DNA from: Edaphochlamys debaryana
Lineage: Eukaryota > Chlorophyta > Chlorophyceae > Chlamydomonadales
Assembly: GCA_016858145.1 (NCBI GenBank)
Contig: JAEHOE010000179.1
Span: 124,001-188,000, forward strand
Length of the DNA: 64,000 nt
Direction: 5' to 3'
The notes below the pieces were generated by a model. That model had not been told where the DNA came from, ran no database searches, and was given only the letters and a program-made list of their open reading frames with translations. Shown here piece after piece: positions 22,128 through 34,231 of this stretch (position 1 is its first letter; the number at the start of each line of letters is the position of its first letter). Position numbers and translations under genes: made by a program.

Positions 22128-25100
22128 TTACAGCCGCGGCGGCACGTAGCCCCCGGCCTCCCCGTCGTCCGCCCCTCCCGACGCCAGCGGGACCAGGGTG
22201 AGGCTGTCGCCCTCCTCCGCCTCGACCCTGGCGTCGGCGTAGTGCCGCCGCGACCGCGCGCCGCCGGCGGGCAGCAGCCCGCCGGCGCCGCCAGCGCCGC
22301 CGCCGGGCAGGGCCGCGAAGCGCGAGCCGGCGGCGGCGGCGGCGGCGCGGCGGCGGCGCAGCGCGACGGCGATGACTGCCGCCACCGCCGCCGCCACCAC
22401 TGCGCCCACCACCACGGCGATGATGATGCCGGAGGCGCCGCCGGAGGTGCTGTGTTAGGGAGGAGGGGGGTGGGAGGTAGGGTGGGAGGTAGGGGGGGGG
22501 AGGTAAGAGGAGGCAGAGAGGAGGGAGGTGGGAGGCGGAGATTGCGGAGCTGGAAGGGGTTTGGTGCGAGCGGCGAGCGCGAAATAGGGGTGCAAAGAAC
22601 GGGGACAGCGAAGGTGAGGAGAGGGGGCTGGGTGCAATCAGGTGGAAGGCTGCCCACGACTGTTCGTTGCTATGTGCTGCTACCCCGGCGCTCGCCTCCC
22701 ATCCCACGGCACACCCACCTGACGTTGGCGCCCCCGGCGGCGGCGGTGGCGGTGGAGGGCGTGGGGGCGGCCGAGGGCGTGGGGGCGGCGGCGGGGGGCA
22801 GAAGGCTGGTGCGGGGCAGGGCGCCTGGCAGAGGGGCGCCTGGGGGAGGGGGGTGATGTGGGGAAGGGAAATGGGTCAAGGGTGTTACCCCACCCCTTGG
22901 GTTCCCTGTCATGACGCGAGCGCTTGGGCTGCCCTCCAGACTCGTCCGAGACTGCATCCCCCTCCCCGCTTCCCCCCCAAACCCCAAGGCCTCACCTGGC
23001 GTCATGCCGAAGAGACCCATGATGTTGGAGGCGGCGGTCTGGAGGCGGGAGGCGCTGCAAGGGGGGGGAGGGGGGGGGGGCGGAAGGGAGGGTGTGCTGA
23101 CAAGGTGGGGTACCGGCAGGTCGGATGACTCGCTCGACAATGCCGTTCCGCCTCCCCCTACCCCTCACCACCTGGCAGCCCCCCGTCTCTCCTGACCCCT
23201 CCCCTTCACCTGGCCGCGAAGGCCCGGAAGGCGGCGGCCGTGTCCGCCCCCATTGTGAAGAGGGCGGGGGCCAGGGGGTCGGAGGCGGCGGCGGCGGGGG
23301 CGCCCAGCAGGGGCAGCTCGGCCAAGACCTAGGGGTGGGTGGGTGGGTGGGTGGGGTGAGAGGGGGGTTGCAAGGCTGGATGGAGAGAGAGTGGACAGAG
23401 TCACAGGACAGGGAGGGGGAAGGGGGGGTAGAGGGTGGGCCGTGCCAAGAGTAGCCCACACGGCGAGTACATACCAAGGGGTGTCTTTCTCCCAGCAAGG
23501 ACCGTGTTCATCCCCCGCAGCTCCCTCCGCCTCTCCCGTTCCCTCATGCCCCCGTCCCCCAAAGCCATACCCCGCCGGGGCGCACAGCCGAAGCTAAGCT
23601 GTATATGCACCCTCTCTCGGACCTTCACTCGGAACCCCATTTCCTAACCTCCCCACCCACCCACCCTACCTGCATCATGAAGAGGGTGTCCAGGGTCACG
23701 TCGGGGGGGGAGGCGTCGGGCAGGTCCACTGGGGGGGGGGGGGGGGAGACGAGGCAAGCGTGTGTGTGTGGGGGGGGGGGGGTAGGGAAAGGCGGGGTGT
23801 CGGGGGCTGCTGCGCCCCTGTTTGCCCTTTCCTCGTCCACCCCGCCCTCCGCCCTGCCCCCATTAATAACTCCCCACCGTCCAGGCCGCTGGTGTCCAAC
23901 CCCGAGGAAGGGATACCCCCCTCCTGGATCCATCCCGCCTGACACCCCCCCCAGTAACCCCCCGCACCCCCCCCCCAGTAACCCCCCGCACCCCCCCCCC
24001 TCCCCAGTTCCCCCCCCCTACCGTCCAGGCTGCTGCTGTCCCCCAGGAAGGAGACCAGGGCCGCCACGGGGTCACCAGGGGGGGAGGGGGAGGAGGAGGA
24101 GGAGGGGGTACCGGACTGGAGCTGAGCCACGGCCTGAGGGGGGGGGGAGGCGGGTGGGGGGGGTGGGGGGGGGGGGTGAGGGAACAGTGAGGGGCGGGGC
24201 CCGAAGCGCACGGGGCGGGCTGAGGAAGGGCACATCTGCCCCCCCACCTGCCTGAGCCCCGCCGCTGAAGCCCCCTGAAAACCCCTTGCAACGAGACCCC
24301 ACCCCACCCCACCCCACCCCACCCCACCCCACCCCACCCCACCCCACCCCACCCCCACCCCACCCCACCCACCCCACCCCACCCACCCCACCCCACCCCA
24401 CCCCACCCCACCCCACCCCACCCCACCCCACCCCACCCCACCCCACCCCACCCCACCCCACCTTGGCCAGCGTGTCCCGAGTGAGGGAGGCGGACAGAGC
24501 GCTGCGTGGCAGGGGGGGAGAAGATGGGGAGGGGGGGCGGGGGGCGGGGGGCGGTCAGACGCCGGGCCGAGCCGTGGCGAGGAAGGAGACCCCCCCCAGC
24601 TCTGCGCCCCCCCCCCCCCCTTTCCCCCCTTACAGCCCCCAACACCCACCCGAAGTCCACTCCGTCCCTCCCCGCGAACGCCGCCAGTCCGCTGTTGGTC
24701 TGCGCCGCCCGCGCCGCCCAGGGCAGCAGCAGCCAGCGCAGGAGGGAGAGGGCGCGGTCGGCGTCGGCGGGGGGGAGGGGCGTGCCGGGGGGGGAGCAGA
24801 GCGCCAGGGCTGGGGGGGGGGGGGGATGGGGGGGGGGGAGAGGCGGGTTAGGGAGGGCCGGTGCGGGTGCATGGAGGGAGCATGGAGGGAGCACCAACTT
24901 ATGACGTCAAGTTTCAACCCCCAACTGCCACCCCCCAACTGCCAACTGCCACTCACCCATCACCGGGCGCAGGTAGCCGTCCCACCGCGCCGCCCACCAC
25001 CGTGCAACGGCGGGCGCCGCCCGAAGCATGCCGCCCGCCCCCGGGGCCGTGGCGAGGAAGGCGGAGACGAAGGGGTCCTCTGGGGGGGGGGGGTAGAGGC

Positions 25101-28100
25101 GGGGACGAGGGTTAGGGCTTAGGGAAGGGGGCGTGGGTTCAAAAGGGCAGAGGGCGCTTGCTCGGGGCGCTGGACGCCCACAGCGCGTCGACCAAACTCC
25201 CATCCCCATCCGTTTTCCTCCTCCTCCTTTTTCTCCAGCTCGCAACAGTAGCCACCCTCCCCGCCCCCCCTCCTCTCTCTGAATGCTCACTCGTGACCGG
25301 GGAGGTCAGCATCGCCCCCATGCCTTGCCTACCCCCGTGTCCCCGCTGCGACCAAGCCCCCCCCCCCCTTTCGCCCCTCTCCCCTCCCCCCCTGACCCCT
25401 CTCCCCGCCCCTCACCGCCCCCCCCCCCCAACCCCTTTGCTCACTCGTGACGGGGGCGGTCAGCATTGCCCCCATGCCGCTGATGTCGGCCCCGGGGGCG
25501 GAGCAGGCGGCGGCGGCGGCGGCGACGGCGGCGGAGGGCGGCGGCGGCATGGCGGAGGCGGGGACGGGGTAGGCAATGGTCAGGGGGCCGGCGGCGGCGG
25601 CGGGGGGGCGGGCGGGCAGCGGCGCTGCGGGGAAGGAGAGAGGGGGGGGGGGGGGGAGGAAGGGGGGGGGGGGGTCGGGATGAGGGCGGGTCGGGAGGGC
25701 AGGCGCTACCTGCCGCAACCCTCCTGGTAGGGCCCTGTCTCCATCCCCCGGAGAGGTAAATGCGCGGGTCAGGAACACATGCGTTACAGATGAGCGCCCT
25801 CCCGTCCCTCACCCCAGCTGTACAAGCCACCTTCCCACCAGCTACCTCCCAACACCGCCCGCACTACTGGAACATTTCCCCCCTTCCCCCCCTGTCAGGT
25901 CCCTGTGTCTGCACCCACCGTCCGATGTAAAGAGGGCGGTGAAGTCCTCGACGGGGGTGCGCAGCTGCAGCAGGCTGAGGGGGGGGGGAAGAGGAAGGGG
26001 GGGGGAGAGGGGGAGGAGAGGGTCAGAGATGCAGGTGGGAGGGAACCAGGCCACCCCACCAACCCACTTCGCCAAACCAACCCTACAACCCAACCAGCCC
26101 AACCGACCCAACCAACAACCAACCCAACTGCCAACCGACCTGTCCCGCATGATCCGGAACGCGGCGCGCTCCCCGTCCGTCATTGCGACCAGGGCCGCCT
26201 CAAAGTCCCCCGCCAGGGGGGGGAGGGCGGCGGCGGCGTCGGCGGCGGCGCCCGGCAGCGGGGGGGTGCCGGCGGGCAGGGGCTCGCGCAGGGCGGCGGT
26301 GAGGGCCCCGGCGGTGAGGGCGAGGAGGGCGTCGATGAGGGAGGAGGGGGTGAGGCGGGGGTCCAGCGCGAGCACTGGGGGGGAAGGGGGAGGAGGGGGG
26401 GAAGGCGGATGGGGGCCAGGGGAGGGGGGGCAGCGGGGTGAGGCGAGGGCATACCAATACCCTCCAGCGAGGGGGCAAGATGTCGGCAGCCGAAGCTACC
26501 CACCCAGCTGCAGGCACCGACAAGCCGAAGCCTCCCCCCCAAACAAAAAACCCACGCCGTCTCGTGGCCAACCCCCCACCGCACAACCCCCCCCCCCTCA
26601 CTCACGCATCGCCTGCGCCATGTCCGCCTGCTGCTTGGCGCTCGCCGCCGCACCGCCCACCCCTCCCTTGCCGCCCGACATGCCGCCGCCGCCGCCCATC
26701 AGCCCGCCCATCATGCCGCCGCCGCCGCCCGACATCATGCCCGCCATGCCGGCAGCGCCGGATCCGCTGCCGGCGGCACCCTTGGTTCCGGATCCAGATC
26801 CGGATCCGGGGGATGATGATGAGTCATCTGATCCCAGGATCTCCGACATCCACTCGTCCATGCCGCTGACGGCGTCGTCCGTGAATCCCCCGTCATTGTC
26901 AAACAGGGCATCCGTGTCTGGAGGGGGAGGGAGGGACATGGGACGAGGGAGGGCGGGAAGGGAATGGGCAGGATCGGAAGGGGAGACGGAAGGGTCCTTT
27001 GAGCGAGGGCTACACAACAGGCGGCTACCAACAAGCCAACCCCAAAACTAAAGGCCGACCCAACCAACCCAGGGGACGAAGGCGGATGAGAGGGGGCCAG
27101 CTGGGCGTGGAGGGCAGCGCCAGCCCACCGCCAACCAAGTAAACCGCCAACCAACCGAACAACCACCCAACCAACCGACCAACCAACCAACCGACCAACC
27201 AACCAACGCACCGATGCCCGCCGCCTTGGCCGCATAGTCCAGCGCCGCCCCAAAGTCGTAGTCATCCTTATTGCCGCCGTCGCCGTCGCCGTGCGAGTTG
27301 AGCAGCGCGCGGCCAGCAGATCCAGATCCGGATCCAGATCCCGATCCAGCCGCGAGCTCGGATCCGGGCTGCAGGGGCGCCAGGGCGGCGGCGAGGGCGC
27401 GGCGGGCGGTGGCGAGGATCCCGGCCAGGGGCCCGCTGGGCCCACCGGAGGGGGCGGTGGCGGCGCCAGCCACCGAGGGGGAGGAAGAGACGGCACTCGA
27501 CAGCACGAATGCGAGGGCGGAGGCGAGCGAGGGCGTTTCCGGGGAGGAGGAGGGCTCGAGCACGGACCCTAGGGCGGTCAGCAGCCGCTGCCGCGCGGCG
27601 GCGCCCCTTGCCGCGGCGCCTCTGTTCCCGGCCCCCGCCCCATGGGGGGACGACCCGAGGTGCTCCGCCGTGGCCTCGAGGGCGGTCTCGAGGGCGGCCA
27701 GCAGGCGGTGGCGGCCGCCGGCGCCGGACCCCCCCTTGGACCCCCCCGCCTTGTCGTCGTAGTCAGCGCCGAAGCTGAAGTAGTCGGCAAAGGAGTGGGC
27801 GCCTGGGGGGAGCCGGGGATGGGTGGGTGGGTTGGGGGAAAGGGTTGGGTGGAAGGGTTGGGTGGCGCAGGGGGGAGGGCAAGGGAGGGCTGGTTGGACG
27901 GGCGGAGGAGCTGACCGACGAGGGTGCATGGGGGCAAGGACCGTCTCACCCTCATCCCGTGACCCCCATCCTCTGGGCCCGCGTCCGGCTTCGCCGTGCG
28001 CAGAGTCCCGCAGAGCCCCACGTTCGCCCATGCCCCCCTCTTAGACCCCTCTTAGATCCCCACTGCCCTTCCCTCCCTCTTCCTTCCCTCCCTCTTCCTT

Positions 28101-29899
28101 CCCTCTTCCTTTAACACACCCGCCACCCACCCACCCCCCCGCACTCCCCCCCTCACCCGGCCCCGCGTCGAACATGCCCGAGTGCAGCATCTTCCGCGCC
28201 ATGGCCACGACTAGGTCCAGGTTGTCACGGGTGAGGCCGGAGGAGAGCGAGCTGGGGGGGAAAGGGGGGGGGTGAAGGGGGGGCGTGTGTGTGTTTTGCG
28301 GGCGTGGGCGTGCGGGACAGGGCAGCAGCTGGGGAGGAAAGGGGGGGCAGGGGGGAGCGGGTAGAAGGGACGGGGGCAGTCGGTGAACCCGGACCATCGC
28401 CAGCGCCCGCCACGCCCCAGTGCCCGCCAGCGCCTCCCCCACACACCACACTGCCGCGCATGCAGTGAGAGGGTCACACCTGATGTCCACCCCTGCCGCC
28501 TCCTCTCCCCCCCCCCCACCTCTTCCTCCCCCCCACCCTCCCCCCACACACACCTGACTCGCTCGGAGTCCCTTGCTGCGCGGTACCGACATCACGCGCC
28601 ACCGGCCCCGGGTTCCGCATGGGTTGCTGCCGTACGCTTGCTCCGACACCCTAACCCCCGCTTCCGCCTCTTCGCTCCCTCTCTGCCCTCCGGCGGTCGC
28701 ACTCGTTAGGCCTGCGCCGCTCCTTCGCGCTTCGCCTGCGTCCTCGGCTCTTGACACCCTTCTTGACCCATTCCCCCTTCCCGCAATCCCCTCGCGGTGG
28801 CGCCGCCTTCGTCCTGCTATTCCAGGTGCGTATCGAGAGTGTTCGGTTCGGGTGGGTTTCGGTCTCGCGGGCTGCTCGGTACGCATGCTTCCTCTGCTGT
28901 GCCCTTCTGCGCCGCCAGCGGGCCGCACCAGCTCTAGTCTACCTCACTATTACCAGCTACAAACTACGGCTCCGACGCGGCTCCAGCGGCGACACAAACG
29001 TAACGGGTTCGGGATGGGCGGGATGGGTCGGGCTTCGGTTTCCTCGGGCTTTCGGTTCCGCATCTAAGGCCGGCCGGCTAACTACCGCGCCTGAGACTCC
29101 CAGGCTCATGCGAGCAGCCCCCCACACACACCTGACGTCCATGCCCAGGGCCTCCGCCCCCATGCCCCCCAGCGCCGCCCCCGCGGGGGTGGACAGCGCC
29201 GCCGCCAGAGCGGGCGCCACCAGCAGCCGCATGTACGACAGAGCGGCGTCGGCGGCGGCGTCGGGCACCGAGCCATCGGAGCACAGTACGGCGCCTTTGG
29301 TGGGGGAGGGGGGGAAGGGAGGGGGAGGGAAAGGGCAGGGGTCAGGGAGGCAGTGATGTCTGGGCCCGAGATAGCTCTGGGGACGGGCTTGGAGAGGAGC
29401 AGTAGAGTTCTTTCGGGTGATTAAGGTAGAGAAAGGTTTCAATGGTCGGGCGTGGGGTGGCGGGGAGGAGGCGTGGTGCACGCGCACACAAGGGCGGGAG
29501 CGGAGAAAGCCGCGGGATGTCGAGCGTGCCGCGGGGGTCCGGGGCCCAGGCGTCAGGATGGCAACGGCCCCACACCCCAGTCGCACGCAGCTGGCAACCG
29601 CACCCACCGAAAAGAGGACGCAGCGCAGCCTCCCATCGCGCCGCGTACCAGGCCCCAACGGCTGGGGTCGCGAGAAGAATGCCGCCCAGGGGGGGCAGGA
29701 GCGCGAGCGTCGCCTTAAAGATGGGGTCCGCGCTGATGTTGTTCGCGAGCTGAGCTCCTTCCGGCCCAGGGATACGAGCGCAGGTAGCGAGGTTGTGCGA
29801 GTCGAGCAGGAGCCTGCTGCTGCTCAGCACTTGGCCTACGCGCCCGGCTGTTGCTCCCAAAGCCAGAGAGAGCACAACGAGGCCCCGCAACAGATGCAT
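22128..29899 (-). CDS. Novel 1023-residue single-pass membrane protein with duplicated ectodomain
   Basis: Eighteen exons join in phase: 29608-29899, 29132-29294, 28157-28251, 27212-27802, 26606-26917, 26140-26374, 25919-25974, 25445-25624, 25290-25322, 24957-25079, 24650-24809, 24462-24501, 24022-24133, 23670-23728, 23210-23328, 22996-23054, 22719-22839 and 22128-22449 (3072 coding bases). The N-terminus MHLLRGLVVLSLALGATAG is a signal peptide. The last exon holds a transmembrane helix (IIIAVVVGAVVAAAVAAV...) followed by RRRR and a tail of about 80 residues. The ectodomain contains two homologous blocks: exons 1-3 (ATPAVGAWYAARWEAALRP, VLCSDGSVP, SGLTRDNL) and exons 10-13 (AAPAVARWWAARWDGYLRP, ALCSPPGTP, ASLTRDTL). 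Between them are Gly/Ser- and Ala-rich regions with GSGSGS. I recognise no family; a cell-surface or matrix-anchoring role is inference only. Confidence 0.75.
24296..24461. repeat. Pentanucleotide (CCCCA)n microsatellite at a splice donor
   Basis: About 33 CCCCA units, with a few shorter ones, fill the start of the intron after exon 24462-24501. On the transcribed minus sense the intron begins GTGGGGTGGGG, so the 5' splice site is itself inside the repeat. Confidence 0.95.
27020..27211. repeat. (AACC)n-like intronic repeat
   Basis: Imperfect AACC/GACC tetranucleotide repeats in an intron of the membrane-protein gene. A second tract of the same type lies at 26040-26135, in another intron of that gene. 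Confidence 0.85.
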
Positions 29900-32800
29900 C
29901 GTGTCGCAGGGCTGCTTGCCCGGGGTGGTCATTTGGTTTGCCAATGGACCTAAACGACCATGCGGAAGGCAAAAGAAGACAAAAGGCACCTATTGCTCGC
30001 ACAGTGTTGTGTACAGTTCACAGAAGTGTGGTTGATGTCGGGCGGGCGTATGGCGATATGGTTCGGACTGCAATCAGCTGACCCTCAGCTGACCCTCTCG
30101 CCCGGGCCCAAGGCCCGGCCAGCCCGCAGCCAGCCAGCCAGCCAGCCAGCAGCCCGGGCCACTATGGCCCATGGCCCGCTATAAACAGCGGCGGCACCTC
30201 AGCCGGGCGGCCCACCCGGCTCGCCGTCTGGGCCCAAGGCCCGGCCACCCCCGCTGGGCCAGCCCAGCCTCTGGGCTTCCGGTTCTCCCCCTGCCTTGCT
30301 CTGGCAGTACCAAGGCGTATTGCGGCCCATCATACAGCTTAGCAGTGAGGCAAGCCTTGCTTGAAACATGGGGGCTCCATGTCGTGTCTGCTCGCCCCGA
30401 CAGTCTGCGAACCCAATCCCTCCAATACGTCCGGTTCCCTCCACAGAGCGCAGCTCGCCGAGGAGGGGGTTGTTACGCGGACAAGGGCATCAGCCGTGAA
30501 CTCCCGTACGGGCCGTGGGCCAAAGAATCGTGTGTCCAGTGAAGCAAGAACAAGTAAAGCTAGGTTGAGTGGGCTCCAAAGCGCCTCGCTGCCTGGCATC
30601 CGACCCCCTCCGCCTTACGTGCACGCGCTGCCGCCCCCACCAGGGTTGCACAATACGGCAGCCCCCGTTGCCAATACGCGTATTATTACGCGTTACGGCC
30701 CCTCCTTGCTAATGCGGCTTCTGGCCACGTTGTTCTCGTCAAACCCCTCCTTGCTAATACGTAATACGGCAGAAAGACGGCGCGCCCAGCCGTATTAATG
30801 CGGCGGAGAGGCGGATTGCGGCGTATTGTGTGCGTGCTGTCCAAAAGTGTACGGCAGCCCACGCAGCCGGCTTATCCTCAAGCGCAGGGTGCGGGACTGT
30901 TACGGTTTGTTCTCCAGCCCTCCGCCCTCGGCTTCCTGGCCTTTGCAGCGTGCGCGAGCATACCTGCCCCAGGGGGGGGGCAGATCTTTCCGAAAATGAC
31001 ACCATGCCTCAACTGGATGGTGCTTGCGGAGAGGAGCCGAAATCCGGTCTCAGAAGTAAAAACGGAGGTTTTATTGCGAAGTTATGGGGGGGCAAAGTTC
31101 TCGGTCGGTCGTCGGTCGGGGGGGCCCGGTGGGTTTCGTCAAAGGGGCCGCTTGGATTTTGTTCCAGCGGCCCAGGGCACTCTCCGGCATCGGAAAGCAT
31201 GCCCTGAGCGTGTAGCAGGCATGGCCTTATGTTGGCGGGCCATTCAACCCCTTCCAGCAGTGCCCGCGGGTCGGGACATGCCGGCATGGCAACCCTTCGA
31301 CGCACACGTCGCTACCCCAGGCCGTCACCCCGGTGCTCCCGAAGTCCTCCGCCACCCGCAAGCTTGCACGCCGCGCATTATATGTCCAGCACGGTCATAG
31401 CATCGCCCCTCAGTCCTGAGCTGACGGTCAATTGACGGGTCGGAGTCCATGGCATGGTCAATGGCTCCCGGCCAACTTGGGCAGCCGACCATGGTGTGTG
31501 CGCCCAGCGATAGAGCACGCAGGAAGGAGCACATAGACACAGGGACGGCTTAAATTGGAGTACAGGAAGGCCTTGTACGACAGTGTTGTACACTGTACGG
31601 GTCGGTCGGTCGTCGGTCGGGGGGGTCCCGGGGTTTTGGGGCATGGTGTCCGTGGGTTTCGTCCCTGCCCCCCCCGTGGCTGCCCCGACCCCGAACGGTG
31701 TGCGGGCAGGGCCTCGATGCGAATTGTTCTCCAGCCCTCCCCCGCCGGCCCACACGAACGCAGCGTGCCAAGACCCACGTTATCCCCAAACCCCCTCCGC
31801 CGGCCCCCCCCCGGCTGCCCGGCCGGTCCCCCGCCCCGCATACCGTATTAATATGGCAGAGAGATGCATGATCTGTTTTTACCCGTATCCGTATTTATAC
31901 GGGGACTGATACTTGTGTTGCCCTCTCGCCCTGTCTCTCTTCCCTCCGTGTCGCGCACAGCCGGTCGGCCTGCATTCCCCGTCGTCGTCATCCTGAGGCG
32001 GCCCCGGCCCCTGCGAGCACAGGTCCCCCACTCCCGCCCCGAAGGTCCTTGCGCGGATGCCTGCAACAACGCCGACAGCGCACAGCCGAAGATCTCGCGG
32101 TGCTGTCATCCGCTGGGAGCGGGGCCGGCGCCCTGAGTGCCCTGCCCCCAGGGTCAGATGAAATAGGATTTTCCCAGTCAAAGACGGTGAGAAGTAACCC
32201 GGCCCGCACCCGAAGCGCACGTCTCCGCCCTAGAAGGGGAGTTACAGGGCAGGGAGGCAAGGTTGAGGGCGGACGGAGTCGGAGGTTCGCCTGTGCCGCA
32301 CATCCTCTGGGAGGCAAACATGAGGAGCACTAGCGGCGTCGCGGGTCGACGGGGGTCAACATTCTTGCGCTTTCAACCGAGTTCAAATGCCAGGAGGGCC
32401 CGACCCACGCCAGTCAAGGCCTCGAACGCGCCAGAGCCCCCTGACCAACCACAACCGCGACCAAAGCGCTCCAAAGCCCAGCCGCCGGCCAACCCATCCC
32501 AGAGGGGAATCCAGTCCACACAACCTGTGACGATGAAAGGTCTGTGCAGAAGCTTTCCAGTGTACGAGAAGCGATTTCGGATCAGACGGAAGGTTCTGAT
32601 TCCTGCGACCTCGGACGCTCAACCCAAGCTTTCAGGGCTTAATCCCCCCAACAATAGCGAGCAGCCAAGCACCCGCTCGGCGGAAGCCCGGCCCCCAGCC
32701 ACCGTGTGCGCCCTTGCCCAGATGCCACATCCCCGCCTGGCCGCCGCCTTATTGCAGATGCCCCCGCCCATGCCCGGACGAGGACCAGGCGGGCCCTGTG

Positions 32801-34231
32801 ATCCAACGTACTCTACACCGTACGTACTATCCAAGTGGAAGTGAATTGGCCATTAAATGAGCAGACTGGACAGAGTAGGAAAGTAATAAGGCAGGTACTG
32901 CACCTTGCCACCTGCTGGGCTCGACGTCGGATCGGGCCGGGCCGGAAAGGGGTGCCAACGGTCCAGGCAGGTGCCACCAACTGCCAGGCACCGCAGCGCC
33001 GCGAGCACTACATGACTTGCCTGTCAGCCACCCTGTCAGCCCCGAAACCGCTTGCAGCTCCGCTCCGCCCCCCCAAACGCTCAAGCCCTTCCGCCGCCTC
33101 ATGCCCCATGCCGCCGCCGCCCCATCGTGACTGGCACCTCCTGGAGAAGCAACGGCCCCCGTGGGAGCACATGAGCAACCCCGACTCTCAGCCACAGTAG
33201 CCACATCACACAGCCACAGCCGTCATCCCGCAAAGCTCGTAAGGTCGTGCATTCACATGTGGCGGGCGAACCATCGCCGCTGGTTTCGCTCTGATAGCTA
33301 GCTCCAACAGGAGGGCCCTGGGTTCATGTCAGGAGCCTGGACCCGAAGTCTGGTGCTCCATACGGAGACTACGGACCGGATTTTGTTAGATACCAAAGGT
33401 TGCAGGAATCAAATCGCCTGCTTGCCAAGAGGAAGCAGGGAATGACTGTGTAACTCCGTACAGCGCCGACAAAGTGCCGGCATCGGCCAGGGCCGGTAAG
33501 CTGGCCATGGCTTAAGGGTAGGTTTTGACAACTAAAGGTTAAAAGAGATATTGGAAGAGCTACAAGCAGCATTTGCCCATTCAAACACGGGACCCCCCAT
33601 CTCGCACACAGCACTCTCGAGCACGCTCGTTATTGATACTGACATCAAATTCAACTCGCCAACTTAAGCTATCTGTGATGCTTAGCATGTCTCCAACCTG
33701 CCCGTCCCTTCACTGCATCAGGGAGGTTTCCGCACTTAGGATTGTGTTTGACTTTCCGAGGGCAGAGTTGGAGCAGGCGGCTAGCGCCTGTGAGTGAACG
33801 CCGAAGCAGCCGATTCCCCATACATGCAAGCAACAACCAAGCCATAGGACCAATCCCCAAGTGCCCGCTCCCACCCCCGTCACCATGTAAGAAAGCTGTT
33901 GCACACACCCACGCAAGCCTGCGCTTGCGCGGCTTACGCATGATTACGTTCGTAAGAGGAGTCCGCCAGAAGCAAACTCCGCAATTTGTGTAAGGTTTGT
34001 GGTTTGTGATAGACATTTGGCACCAGTCCGACATCAGTACACGCTCGGCGGCAGAGTACTGCAGCCGTCAAACGCTGCCGTACATGTAACCCCGGTACAC
34101 CGCCTGCGTTCTTGATTGGGGAGATACTCGGTCCCACCTCTCGCCCCACCATCGCCTCTCGCACACGCCCTGGGCGGGGCCCGATCAGGCCCCTTCAGGC
34201 AAGGCCCGCCTCAGGCCCCCTCGGACCCGCC
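29900..34231. other. Repeat-rich intergenic region, no gene seen
   Basis: It contains copy 2 of the 77-base dispersed repeat (30510-30587), a cluster of CGTATTA/AATACGG motifs (30660-30810), and stretches resembling 2840-2900 and 3020-3060. An open frame at 32263-32844 (plus, 193 codons) is hydrophilic and Pro-rich, with no domain and no linked exon. I do not call it a gene. Confidence 0.4.

Noticed and set aside
22034..23498. Long plus-strand and alternative minus-strand open frames in 22-29 kb
   Set aside because: High-GC shadow frames, rich in Arg/Gly/Pro, with no domains. The 18-exon minus-strand model explains the region.
23696..24897. Overlapping minus frames with WGGVGWGGVG peptide repeats
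   Set aside because: They are read-through of the (CCCCA)n microsatellite; the supported exons in this stretch are short and bounded by splice sites.
32263..32844. 193-codon plus-strand ORF
   Set aside because: No domain, no splice partners, sits in repeat-rich DNA; no better than chance.
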